From: Flavobacterium sp. I3-2
GTDB lineage: Bacteria > Bacteroidota > Bacteroidia > Flavobacteriales > Flavobacteriaceae
Assembly: GCF_013389595.1 (NCBI RefSeq)
Contig: NZ_CP058306.1
Location: 2,046,001-2,110,000 of the forward strand
Reading direction: 5' to 3'
Length of the DNA stretch: 64,000 nt
Shown here: positions 42,540 through 50,729 of the stretch, piece by piece
How positions within the stretch are numbered: the stretch's first letter is position 1
Layout: every line of letters begins with the position of its first letter
Translations under genes and position numbers: made by a program
The notes under the pieces: generated by a model
The model's database searches: none
What the model was told of the DNA's origin: nothing
What the model saw: only the letters and a program-made list of their open reading frames with translations

Positions 42540-44030
42540 ATGTCAACAAACAAAAATACAGAAACCGATGTGGTTTTAATTGGTGCCGGTATTATGAGTG
42601 CAACACTTGGTTTAATGCTTAAAGAATTAGACTCAAGTTTATCAATTGAAATCATAGAGCGTTTAGATAGTGCTGCTAAAGAAAGTTCAGATGCATGGAA
42701 TAACGCAGGAACAGGACATTCGGCTTTTTGTGAATTAAATTATACATCAGAAAAAAATGGTGTTGTTGATACGACTAAAGCGTTAGATATTTGTGAACAA
42801 TTTGAAGTTACAAGACAATTTTTAACGTACTTATTAGATAAAAAAATCATTCAAAATCCAAGTGAGTTTATTAATCATGTGCCACACATGAGTTTTGTTT
42901 GGGGAAATGAGAATGTGAAATTTTTAGAAAACAGATTTCATGCACTTAAGAAAAATCCATTGTTTGCAGAAATGCAATTTTCTAAAGACCCTGCAGAAAT
43001 CGAAAAATGGGTTCCATTAATTATGGAAGGCAGAAAAGCAAATGAAGCTGTGGCTGCTACACATATGGATTTAGGAACCGATGTAAATTTTGGTGCTTTA
43101 ACTCGTAAAATGATTTCGCATCAAGCAAGTCAAAACGGTGTAAATGTTTCTTTTGAAACAGAAGTTTATGACGTTAAAAAACAAGCGGACGGACGTTGGA
43201 GAATCTTTGCAAAAGATTTAAAAACAGGAGTTCAATATACAATTACTACTAAATTTGTATTTATTGGTGCTGGTGGAGCTTCAATCTTATTACTTGAAAA
43301 ATCTGGAATTCCAGAAGGAAAAGCTTACGGTGGATTCCCAGTTTCTGGATTATGGTTGGTTTGTAATAACGAAGAATTAGCAAATAAACATTTAGCTAAA
43401 GTTTACGGAAAAGCTTCGGTTGGTGCACCACCAATGTCGGTTCCGCACTTAGATACACGTTATATAGATGGTAAAAAATCTTTATTATTTGGACCTTATG
43501 CAGGTTTTTCTACTAAATTCTTAAAAACAGGTTCTTACTGCGATTTATTCAAATCTATTTCTACAACAAATATTGGGACAATGGTTGGTGCAGGTTTAGA
43601 CAATCTAGATTTAACTAAGTATTTGGTTACAGAAGTTATGAAATCAATGGATAAACGTGTTGAGTCTTTACAAGAATATTTTCCTAATGCAAAGAAAGAA
43701 GATTGGCGTTTAGAAATTGCAGGTCAACGTGTGCAAACCATGAAACGCGATAAAAATAATAAAGCGGTTTTAGCTTTCGGTACCGAAGTGGTAAACGCTG
43801 CAGATGGTTCTTTAGCTGTTTTATTAGGTGCATCTCCAGGTGCATCAACATCGGTGAGCATCATGCTTAAATTAATAAGTAAATGTTTCCCTGAGAAATA
43901 TAACAGCCCAGAATGGCAAGCGAAGTTTAAAGAAATGATTCCTTCGTTCGGACAAAAATTAAATGATAACCCTGAGTTATTACATCAAATGAGAGAAAAA
44001 ACTGCTAAATCTTTGGGATTAAGTAAGTAA
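42540..44030 (+). CDS. mqo: Malate:quinone oxidoreductase
   Basis: A 496-residue FAD-dependent, membrane-associated enzyme that oxidises malate to oxaloacetate and reduces quinone. The FAD-binding motif GAGIMSATLGLMLKEL follows the N-terminal strand. Other hallmarks are WNNAGTGHSAFCELNY, HVPHMSFVWG, GGFPVSGLWLVC and GASPGASTSVSIMLKL. Length and start agree with the family. It has its own leader after ruvX (85 bases) and a terminator behind it. Confidence 0.95.
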   Translation: MSTNKNTETDVVLIGAGIMSATLGLMLKELDSSLSIEIIERLDSAAKESSDAWNNAGTGHSAFCELNYTSEKNGVVDTTKALDICEQFEVTRQFLTYLLDKKIIQNPSEFINHVPHMSFVWGNENVKFLENRFHALKKNPLFAEMQFSKDPAEIEKWVPLIMEGRKANEAVAATHMDLGTDVNFGALTRKMISHQASQNGVNVSFETEVYDVKKQADGRWRIFAKDLKTGVQYTITTKFVFIGAGGASILLLEKSGIPEGKAYGGFPVSGLWLVCNNEELANKHLAKVYGKASVGAPPMSVPHLDTRYIDGKKSLLFGPYAGFSTKFLKTGSYCDLFKSISTTNIGTMVGAGLDNLDLTKYLVTEVMKSMDKRVESLQEYFPNAKKEDWRLEIAGQRVQTMKRDKNNKAVLAFGTEVVNAADGSLAVLLGASPGASTSVSIMLKLISKCFPEKYNSPEWQAKFKEMIPSFGQKLNDNPELLHQMREKTAKSLGLSK

Positions 44031-44043
44031 AAATAGAGCAAAG

Positions 44044-44070
44044 ACCAGTCGAAATCCGACTGGTTTTTTC
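44044..44070 (+). terminator. Terminator after mqo
   Basis: An 8-base stem ACCAGTCG / CGACTGGT, 5-base loop, then T tract. Confidence 0.85.
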
Positions 44071-44152
44071 TTTTAATAAAAATATTTTAAAGAATAAATT
44101 CATTTTTGATTTTTATTCGGTTTAATATTAAATTTATAACAACACACATAAA

Positions 44153-44554
44153 ATGAATTTAGAACACAAAGACGACATCAGTCCGGTTTTACCCGAAGGC
44201 GTAAAAAACTATTTGATTGATATTGACGGAACCATCACAGATGATGTTCCGAATGAACAACCTGAGCGAATGGAAACATGCGAACCTTTTCCGGATGCTT
44301 TAGAAACGGTTAATAAATGGTATGACGAAGGTCATTATATTTGCTTTTTTACTTCACGTACCGAAGAGCATCGAGAAGTAACTACCAATTGGTTAAACAA
44401 ACACGGTTTTAAGTACCACAGCATTTTAATGAATAAACCGCGTGGTGGAAATTACCATTGGATTGACAACCATATTGTAAAAGCAACCCGTTATGTTGGT
44501 AAATTTACCGACTTAGTAGAAAAATCAGCAAACATTCAAGTATTTGAAGAATAA
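44153..44554 (+). CDS. HAD-like small phosphatase domain protein, first gene of the serC-serA operon
   Basis: A 133-residue protein with HAD-superfamily motifs: LIDIDGTITDD (Asp23 and Asp25, motif I), FFTSRTEEHREVTTNWLN (motif II) and NKPRGGNYHWIDNHIVKAT (motifs III/IV, one of the usual acid pair replaced by Asn). Related entries are often mislabelled phosphoheptose isomerase. The operon position ahead of serC and serA (one-base overlap, then one-base gap) suggests a step in serine synthesis; that would be phosphoserine hydrolysis, the SerB step, but this is inference. It lacks the cap domain of SerB. Confidence 0.75.
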   Translation: MNLEHKDDISPVLPEGVKNYLIDIDGTITDDVPNEQPERMETCEPFPDALETVNKWYDEGHYICFFTSRTEEHREVTTNWLNKHGFKYHSILMNKPRGGNYHWIDNHIVKATRYVGKFTDLVEKSANIQVFEE

Positions 44555-45621
44555 TGAAGAAACATAATTTTAGCGCAGGACCATGTATTTTACCTCAAGA
44601 AGTTTTTGAAAAATCGGCTGAGGCATTATTAAATTTCAATAATTCAGGATTATCCATCATCGAAATATCGCACAGAAGTAAAGATTTTGTTGCGGTGATG
44701 GAAGATACCCGTAAACTAGCATTAGAACTTTTAGGATTAACCGACAAAGGCTATCAAGTTGTTTTTTTACAAGGTGGTGCAAGTATGGAGTTTTTACGTA
44801 TTCCGTATAACTTCTTAAAAAGTAAAGCAGCATATTTAAATACGGGTACTTGGGCAAACAATGCTATGAAAGAAGCCAAAGCTTTTGGTGAAACTATCGA
44901 AGTCGCTTCTTCTAAAAATGAAAATTACAATCACATTCCTAAAGGATTCGAAATTCCTACAGATGCAGATTATTTCCATTGCACAAGTAACAATACCATT
45001 TACGGAACGCAGATGAAATCGTTCCCGGAAACGAATGTTCCTGTGATTTGCGATATGAGTTCTGATATTTTTTCACGCACCTTAGACTTCTCTAAATTTG
45101 ATGTGATTTATGCTGGAGCTCAAAAAAATATGGGAGCAGCCGGAGTTACGATGATTGTAGTTAAAGAAAGTTTATTAAACCAAACGGGTCGTGAAATTCC
45201 AAACATTTTAAACTACGCCAAACACATCGAAAAAGAAAGTATGTACAATACGCCTGCGGTTTTTGCCGTTTATACGTGTTATTTAACTTTAAAATGGTTG
45301 AAAAACATTGGCGGAATTGAAGCTATCGAGAAAGTTAACGAAGCTAAAGCCGAATTGTTATACAACGAAATTGACCGTAACCCTTTATTTGTTGGAACAG
45401 CAGCTACAGCAGACCGTTCAAACATGAATGCAACGTTTTTATTAAAAGACGAAGCACATAAAGAATTGTTCGACCAAATGTGGAAAGACGCTGGAATTAA
45501 CGGATTAAACGGACATCGTTCAGTTGGTGGATACCGCGCGTCTATGTACAATGCACTTCCGTTAGAAAGTGTTGAAGTGTTAGTAAACGTAATGAAAGAA
45601 TTAGAAAAAGCAGTAAATTAA
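44554..45621 (+). CDS. serC: Phosphoserine aminotransferase
   Basis: A 355-residue PLP enzyme that makes phosphoserine from 3-phosphohydroxypyruvate and glutamate. It starts HNFSAGPCILPQEVFEKSAE, with SIIEISHRSKDF, FLQGGASMEF, and PLP Lys191 in YAGAQKNMGAAGVTM; it ends VGGYRASMYNALPLESVEVL. The ATG overlaps the stop of the HAD-like gene by one base, and serA begins one base after its stop, giving a tight serine biosynthesis operon. Confidence 0.95.
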   Translation: MKKHNFSAGPCILPQEVFEKSAEALLNFNNSGLSIIEISHRSKDFVAVMEDTRKLALELLGLTDKGYQVVFLQGGASMEFLRIPYNFLKSKAAYLNTGTWANNAMKEAKAFGETIEVASSKNENYNHIPKGFEIPTDADYFHCTSNNTIYGTQMKSFPETNVPVICDMSSDIFSRTLDFSKFDVIYAGAQKNMGAAGVTMIVVKESLLNQTGREIPNILNYAKHIEKESMYNTPAVFAVYTCYLTLKWLKNIGGIEAIEKVNEAKAELLYNEIDRNPLFVGTAATADRSNMNATFLLKDEAHKELFDQMWKDAGINGLNGHRSVGGYRASMYNALPLESVEVLVNVMKELEKAVN

Positions 45622-45622
45622 A

Positions 45623-46573
45623 ATGAAAATATTAGCAAACGACGGAATTTCTAAAAGCGGAATCAATGCTTTAGAAGCCGCAGGTTTTGAAGTAATCACA
45701 ACAAAAGTAGCACAAGAGCAAGTTGCCAATTATGTAAACGAACATCAAATTGATGTGGTTTTAGTTCGTAGCGCAACTAAGATTCGTAAAGACATCATCG
45801 ATGCTTGCCCATCAATCAAAATAATTGGTAGAGGTGGAGTAGGTATGGATAATATTGATGTAGATTACGCTCGCGAAAAAGGAATCAAAGTAATCAACAC
45901 GCCAGGTGCTTCTTCGGCTTCGGTTGCCGAATTGGTTTTTGCCCATTTATTTAGTGGTGTTCGTTTCTTGCACGATTCGAATAGAAACATGCCTTTAGAA
46001 GGAGATTCAAATTTCAACGGATTAAAGAAAGCGTACGCTGCCGGAACCGAATTAAGAGGTAAAACACTTGGTATTGTTGGTTTCGGACGTATTGGTCAAC
46101 AAGTAGCAAAATTGGCTATCGGACTTGGAATGAAGGTTCTTGCAACCGATGCTTTTATAGAAAAAGCAACCATTACGTTAGACTTCTTCGATGGTAAAAC
46201 CCTAGATTTTGAAGTAACAACTGTTCCTTTTGATGAAGTAATTACGCAATCAGATTTTATTACCTTCCACGTTCCGGCGTTAGGTGGTTATTTAATTAAC
46301 GAAGCCGAATTTGCCAAAATGAAAAAAGGCGTTGGAATCATCAATGCGGCGCGCGGCGGTGTCATTAACGAAGTAGCTTTAACCAAAGCTATCGATGACG
46401 AAATTGTTGCCTTCGCAGGTTTAGATGTTTTTGAAGACGAACCAACACCAGCAGTTCAGGTTTTAATGAATACACAAATTTCATTAACGCCACATATCGG
46501 AGCTGCCACTCTTGAAGCTCAAGACCGTATCGGAACTGAATTAGCAGAGCAAATCATCGCTATTTTAAAATAA
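45623..46573 (+). CDS. serA: D-3-phosphoglycerate dehydrogenase (short form, no ACT domain)
   Basis: A 316-residue NAD-dependent 2-hydroxyacid dehydrogenase, the first step of serine synthesis. The nucleotide-binding motif is GIVGFGRIGQQVAKLA, with catalytic Arg in INAARGGVINE, Glu in DVFEDEPTP and His in LTPHIGAATLEAQ. It lacks the C-terminal ACT domain that gives serine feedback in E. coli SerA, so control must be by other means. Its assignment as SerA rests on the operon with serC. A terminator follows. Confidence 0.88.
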   Translation: MKILANDGISKSGINALEAAGFEVITTKVAQEQVANYVNEHQIDVVLVRSATKIRKDIIDACPSIKIIGRGGVGMDNIDVDYAREKGIKVINTPGASSASVAELVFAHLFSGVRFLHDSNRNMPLEGDSNFNGLKKAYAAGTELRGKTLGIVGFGRIGQQVAKLAIGLGMKVLATDAFIEKATITLDFFDGKTLDFEVTTVPFDEVITQSDFITFHVPALGGYLINEAEFAKMKKGVGIINAARGGVINEVALTKAIDDEIVAFAGLDVFEDEPTPAVQVLMNTQISLTPHIGAATLEAQDRIGTELAEQIIAILK

Positions 46574-46627
46574 ATGAATACTGTAATTCTAAACCTGTTT
46601 TTAGAAATACATCGTAATAAACGAAAA

Positions 46628-46658
46628 GCTTCTTATGTTCGCATGAGAAGTTTTTTTT
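46628..46658 (+). terminator. Terminator of the serC-serA operon
   Basis: A hairpin CTTCTTATG / CATGAGAAG with a TTCG tetraloop, followed by eight T. Confidence 0.8.
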
Positions 46659-47352
46659 GTTTTTTAACTTTCCAACTTTTTACCACAGATACACAGATGA
46701 TGAATTCATATCAAAATGATCAATAACACAGATTTGAAACTTTGTTTCAACTTTCGACTTCTTTGGGCAGCTGCTAAAGCACCGCGCTGTCCGTTTCTAG
46801 TCCTCGTGTATTTTTTGCAAAAAAACACACTGCGGGCTAACCACTTCCATCGCTGCTACAAGCCAGTAGTTCTGTAAACAAAAGCTTTTAATTATTTGAA
46901 CTTTTGTTATCCAAAAGCGCTACATTTTTAATAAAACATACAATAGATTTAGATCATTTTGATTCAGTACTTACGACTAAAAAACATCGTTTTTACCCTT
47001 TGTTAAGCCTTATAAATAATAGGCTTAAAGAAGTCGAGACGTTTTATTAAAGATAATTATCATTTCATTTAAAAGTTATTCTTTCTATCTAAACTTGTTT
47101 ATAAGACAAAACCAAAACTTCTAATCATCGTTCGTTTTTTAGATGATTTATTTATATATTAATAAAATTATCAATATTTTATTAGTAAATAACCAGCTAT
47201 CTGTGTTGATATTTTTTTATATTAGCACAGATAGTGTTATTTTATTAGAATAATCATCTTTAAAAAAATAGATATTTAATTAAAGAAAAGTCCATTCAAA
47301 GGTTATCAACATAAACTTGGTTAAATTTTAAAAATTACAACAAGTCTAATTT
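46659..47352. other. Long noncoding stretch with repeats and hairpins
   Basis: No convincing gene in this part of the 816-base gap. It holds four ACACAGAT-type words, two direct (about 46683-46698 and 46726-46733) and two that build a hairpin CTATCTGTG / CACAGATAG (47197-47205, 47226-47234). Other hairpins are TTGAAAC / GTTTCAA (46734-46750) and TTAAGCCT / AGGCTTAA (47003-47028). Between 46760 and 46880 the GC content is clearly higher than around it, with a GTGTaTTTTTT / AAAAAAaCACAC hairpin. It resembles dispersed intergenic repeats seen in flavobacterial genomes; I cannot check the copy number. Confidence 0.45.
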
Positions 47353-47381
47353 CTCAATACTAAGAACTCAATACTAAAAAA
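47353..47381. repeat. Two direct copies of CTCAATACTAA upstream of the T9SS gene
   Basis: Copies at 47353-47363 and 47367-47377, separated by GAA. The inverse of this word occurs just behind the gene. Confidence 0.7.
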
Positions 47382-47389
47382 CATACATC

Positions 47390-49333
47390 ATGACAACAAA
47401 AAAATTATTTATATATATCATTTTCTCCCTTTGGGGGCTAGGGGGCTTCGCCCAACCTTATCAATGGCAATGGGCAAAAGCCGGTGGAGGTGAAAATAAA
47501 CTTTTTGCAGATTATACTTCTGGAGGTATTTATGATGACTCGATTTATCATGAAGAAGTCGTTGCTTTAAAAAACACCTCGGATAATAATACCTATCTTT
47601 TAAGTCATGTGGGCTACGGAAATACCAATTATGCAGGTACTCCTTTTACTACTTATCATAAACCTTTAGCAATTGATAATTACAGTAACATTTTTTTAAG
47701 CAAAGTCGATTGCGAGGGAAATTATCTTTGGCATAAGGTTTTTGGTGGAGGTGCTGGTGAAAATAATTCACGTTCCATGGGAATCGATAGCTCAGATAAT
47801 GTATATGTAGCAATGCGTGTATGGAACAGAGGTTATCACGACAGTTTAGCCAATATAGCAGGAACCGCTTTTGCACTACCTGTTCATTTCGATTCCAACA
47901 GCATCATGGATCCCATTCCACGTAATTGGGGCGGTGTAACATTACCAAATGTAAAATCTCCAGCACATAAAAAATTAGCCTTAATCAAATACGACAACGC
48001 TGGTGAATTTCAATGGTTACGCATGCCGCAGAGTGATTCGTTAACGCTTAATACAAGTAATGCTTTTGATTATGGCGTAACTGTTGAACCTAACGGTACT
48101 ACGCATTGGTTAGTAAGTATGGGAAACGGTACTCACTTAGATGGTACCATTAACATTTCAGGCTTAGCTCAAAACGAACAGCAATTTTATATTTTAAAAT
48201 ACGACAGTAACGGTAATTCGTTAGGATACCTACCCGTTCCTTTTCGCCCTAATACAGAGAGGTACCACTCAAAAAGAATAAATTTCACTTACGATCCTTT
48301 AACCCAACAGTATTATTTTACGTCTTGGCGCGATACAAATGATAGTGATGAATTTGTCACCATCATTAACAACCAAGAATATAGAACTTCTATACTCATT
48401 TGTTTCAATGCCACTGGGCAAGTGCTGTGGACCAAAACAGCAAATAATACATGGTCGGCTCTAGTCCAAGGTTTGCTAATTGATGAGCAATCCAATGTCT
48501 ATGTTTCAGGAATTGGCACAAAAAAAACTATTTTACCAAATGGGTCTAATGGTCCAGAAGACGGAAACTTTGGTGGTTATCAATTTAATAATCAATCAGG
48601 ACGTCAGTCCTTTGTAATCAAATTTAATGCACAAGGGAATCTACTATGGGGCTCTAACGCAGACGGAATATTTATTCCAGGTTCAGGTGGCTCTAGTTCT
48701 GAAAGTACCCGAAGTATGACTATTAATGGAGATGAACTGGGGGTTGGTACCGGTTTTTATAACAATACTTGGGGTGCTTTTGGTATCACAGGTCAAACAG
48801 TAGGTGCATTTAGTGATCCTATATTAATACGTTTAAATAAAAACACAGGGGTTCCTGTTGGTGGGCATCGCATACAAGGCCCTAATGGCTTCCGTGAAGG
48901 TTTAACTGCCGTTGAAACCGACAAAGACGGGAATTATATAGTTGGTGGATATATGCGTACGCTGATTTTTGGTGATGGTATGGGTAATAATCATCCGATC
49001 ATTGGTCAATTAAATAAAGCTAACCCAGGTAGTAATACCGATTTCTTTATTGCCAAACTAGCTAAAAACACTTGTAATTATCTCGATACCGATACGTTTA
49101 CAAATTTAAATTTAAAAGTTTACCCTAACCCAACAACAAACAACGTATTTATAGATACCCCAGAAAACTTAACGACTTACGAGGTTTATAACATTTTAGG
49201 GCAACGTTTGGTTAGCAACTCGTTTAATGGAGACAACTCCATTTCGTTAGAAACCTTTGCACCAGGTACGTACTTCATCAAAGTAACTACCGACCAAAAC
49301 ACCCAAGCAACCGTTAAAGTGATTAAGAAGTAG
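47390..49333 (+). CDS. T9SS-secreted repeat (propeller-like) protein with type A sorting tail
   Basis: A 647-residue secreted protein. The signal peptide core reads FIYIIFSLWGLGGFAQ. The body has about seven repeats of the form IKFNAQGNLLWG / LIKYDNAGEFQWLR followed by (S/D)xxNVYV(A/S) strands, as in SBBP beta-propeller proteins. The C-terminal 75 residues form a type A sorting domain: LKVYPNPTTNNVFIDTP, YEVYNILGQRLVSNSF, FAPGTYFIKVTTDQN and ATVKVIKK. It should be exported by Sec and then by the type IX system and anchored or released at the surface. The ligand is unknown. The gene stands alone between repeats and noncoding DNA. Confidence 0.85.
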   Translation: MTTKKLFIYIIFSLWGLGGFAQPYQWQWAKAGGGENKLFADYTSGGIYDDSIYHEEVVALKNTSDNNTYLLSHVGYGNTNYAGTPFTTYHKPLAIDNYSNIFLSKVDCEGNYLWHKVFGGGAGENNSRSMGIDSSDNVYVAMRVWNRGYHDSLANIAGTAFALPVHFDSNSIMDPIPRNWGGVTLPNVKSPAHKKLALIKYDNAGEFQWLRMPQSDSLTLNTSNAFDYGVTVEPNGTTHWLVSMGNGTHLDGTINISGLAQNEQQFYILKYDSNGNSLGYLPVPFRPNTERYHSKRINFTYDPLTQQYYFTSWRDTNDSDEFVTIINNQEYRTSILICFNATGQVLWTKTANNTWSALVQGLLIDEQSNVYVSGIGTKKTILPNGSNGPEDGNFGGYQFNNQSGRQSFVIKFNAQGNLLWGSNADGIFIPGSGGSSSESTRSMTINGDELGVGTGFYNNTWGAFGITGQTVGAFSDPILIRLNKNTGVPVGGHRIQGPNGFREGLTAVETDKDGNYIVGGYMRTLIFGDGMGNNHPIIGQLNKANPGSNTDFFIAKLAKNTCNYLDTDTFTNLNLKVYPNPTTNNVFIDTPENLTTYEVYNILGQRLVSNSFNGDNSISLETFAPGTYFIKVTTDQNTQATVKVIKK

Positions 49334-49340
49334 TTTTTAG

Positions 49341-49384
49341 TTTTTAGTATTGAGAACTGAGTATTGAGATTTTAGTATTAAGAA
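49341..49384. repeat. Inverse copies of the CTCAATACTAA word downstream of the T9SS gene
   Basis: TTTTTAGTATTGAG (49341-49354), AGTATTGAG (49360-49368) and a weaker TTTAGTATTAAG (49371-49382). With the upstream copies they make an inverted repeat around the gene. Confidence 0.65.
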
Positions 49385-49410
49385 TTAGGTAATTTGGAAA
49401 TGTTCATAAC

Positions 49411-49440
49411 GCTTGTCACTCTGAACTTGATTCAGAGTCT
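49411..49440. repeat. REP-like palindrome
   Basis: GTCACTCTGAACTTGATTCA and onward: a 7-base stem CTCTGAA / TTCAGAG with a CTTGA loop, followed by GTCTC. Sequences of this form are common dispersed repeats in Bacteroidota. Confidence 0.5.
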
Positions 49441-49531
49441 CAAAAACAAACCAATAGATGATTAATTAATTTGAAAATTTGGAAATAAACAGTTACAAAT
49501 AAAAATAATTTTATTTATAAAATGCTAATGT

Positions 49532-49570
49532 AAAAAAAGAAGCTTCTGGTTTACTAACAAGAAGCTTCTT
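49532..49570 (-). terminator. Terminator of the receptor-peroxidase operon
   Basis: An 11-base stem AAGAAGCTTCT / AGAAGCTTCTT, 12-base loop, and on the minus strand a T tract. Confidence 0.8.
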
Positions 49571-49582
49571 CAATTTTATTTT

Positions 49583-50728
49583 TTATTTTGGTAGCTTAGG
49601 TTCAGACTCTCTTAAAACCGTTGTGCTTAACGATTTCAAGAATGCTTCTAAAGCATCTAATTCGTGTTCGTTTAATTCTAACGGTTTCAAATGTTCAGAA
49701 GTAACCGGGAACATCGGATCATCTTCTTGACCTGGTTTCGGTTTTAAATTCGGCATTCCTGCGTTATATAAATTCAATAAACCTCTAATGTGCGGGAAAA
49801 AACCGTTGTGCATATATGGTGCTGTAGATTCTAAATCACGTAAACTTGGTGTTTTAAACTTTCCAATATCAGTTAAATCTTTGGTGATGTGATATCTTCC
49901 TAAATCTTCGTGTTTACGTTGAAAATACGTTAAACCTGCATTATGAAATTGATTGTCTGAGAATGTAGGGCCATTGTGGCAATTGATACAACGTGCTTTG
50001 GTTCTGAATAAATGTAAACCTTCAACTTCTAAATCACTTAATTTGGTAGAATCACCTTCGATGAATTTATCGAATTTAGATTTTCTACTAACAATGGTTC
50101 TTTCGTAAGTGGCAATGGCTTTTGCAATACGATCTAAGGTAATTTCGTCGTCACCAAATGCTTTAGCAAACGCTTCTTTGTAACCTTTTATTTTTTTGAT
50201 ATTTTTTGTAGCAACATCCGGATGTGTGTTCATTTCTTTTACGTCTTCCATCGGAAAACGTACTTGATCTTCTAATGAAATTGCGCGTCCATCCCACATA
50301 AAAACTTCTCCGTAACCTACGTTTAAAATAGTTTTAGAGTTTCGAGTTCCTGGAGTTCTACCAAATCCGTGCGAAACACGTTTTCCATCGCTCCAACCCA
50401 ATTGCGAATCGTGACAAGAAGCGCAAGCAATTTGACCTGATTCTGATAATCTTGGATCAAAAAACAATTGTTTTCCTAAATCTCTTTTTTCGTCTGAATA
50501 CAAATTGTCTTCAGGAAAAGTCATTTCGGGTAAAACACCAATTTCTCTAAAATTCACAACAGTAGAATCTAACGTTGGTTTTGGCCAAGTTGATGGATCT
50601 CCGCTGCTATAAAGTTTTTTTAGATCACTTATTGAGTAATAAGGTTCATTATTAAAATCAAATTTTCCGGCTGCTAATAACGCAAATGTAACCGCTCCGA
50701 AACTTAATATTTTAAAACTATTTTTCAT
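49583..50728 (-). CDS. Di-haem cytochrome-c peroxidase / MauG-family protein
   Basis: A 381-residue exported protein with two c-type haem sites: CASCH (102-106) and CINCH (247-251). N-terminal segment FKILSFGAVTFALLAAGKF acts as signal or anchor. Family features include LGKQLFFDPRLSESGQIAC, DLTDIGKFKTPSLRDLESTA and APYMHNGFF (a likely distal haem ligand region). Members reduce H2O2 in the periplasm or, as in MauG, oxidise other substrates. It is the last gene of a four-gene operon with a TonB-dependent receptor, which suggests work on an imported ligand rather than simple peroxide removal. That is inference. Confidence 0.88.
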   Translation of the reverse strand: MKNSFKILSFGAVTFALLAAGKFDFNNEPYYSISDLKKLYSSGDPSTWPKPTLDSTVVNFREIGVLPEMTFPEDNLYSDEKRDLGKQLFFDPRLSESGQIACASCHDSQLGWSDGKRVSHGFGRTPGTRNSKTILNVGYGEVFMWDGRAISLEDQVRFPMEDVKEMNTHPDVATKNIKKIKGYKEAFAKAFGDDEITLDRIAKAIATYERTIVSRKSKFDKFIEGDSTKLSDLEVEGLHLFRTKARCINCHNGPTFSDNQFHNAGLTYFQRKHEDLGRYHITKDLTDIGKFKTPSLRDLESTAPYMHNGFFPHIRGLLNLYNAGMPNLKPKPGQEDDPMFPVTSEHLKPLELNEHELDALEAFLKSLSTTVLRESEPKLPK

Positions 50729-50729
50729 T

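Noticed and set aside
44153..44554. Phosphoheptose isomerase
   Set aside because: This label is common for the family in databases, but the sequence has HAD phosphatase motifs and no sugar-isomerase (SIS) domain.
46659..47352. CRISPR array or tRNA cluster in the long gap
   Set aside because: The repeated words are short, irregularly spaced and in both orientations. No cloverleaf or GGTTCRANNCC-type T-loop was found.
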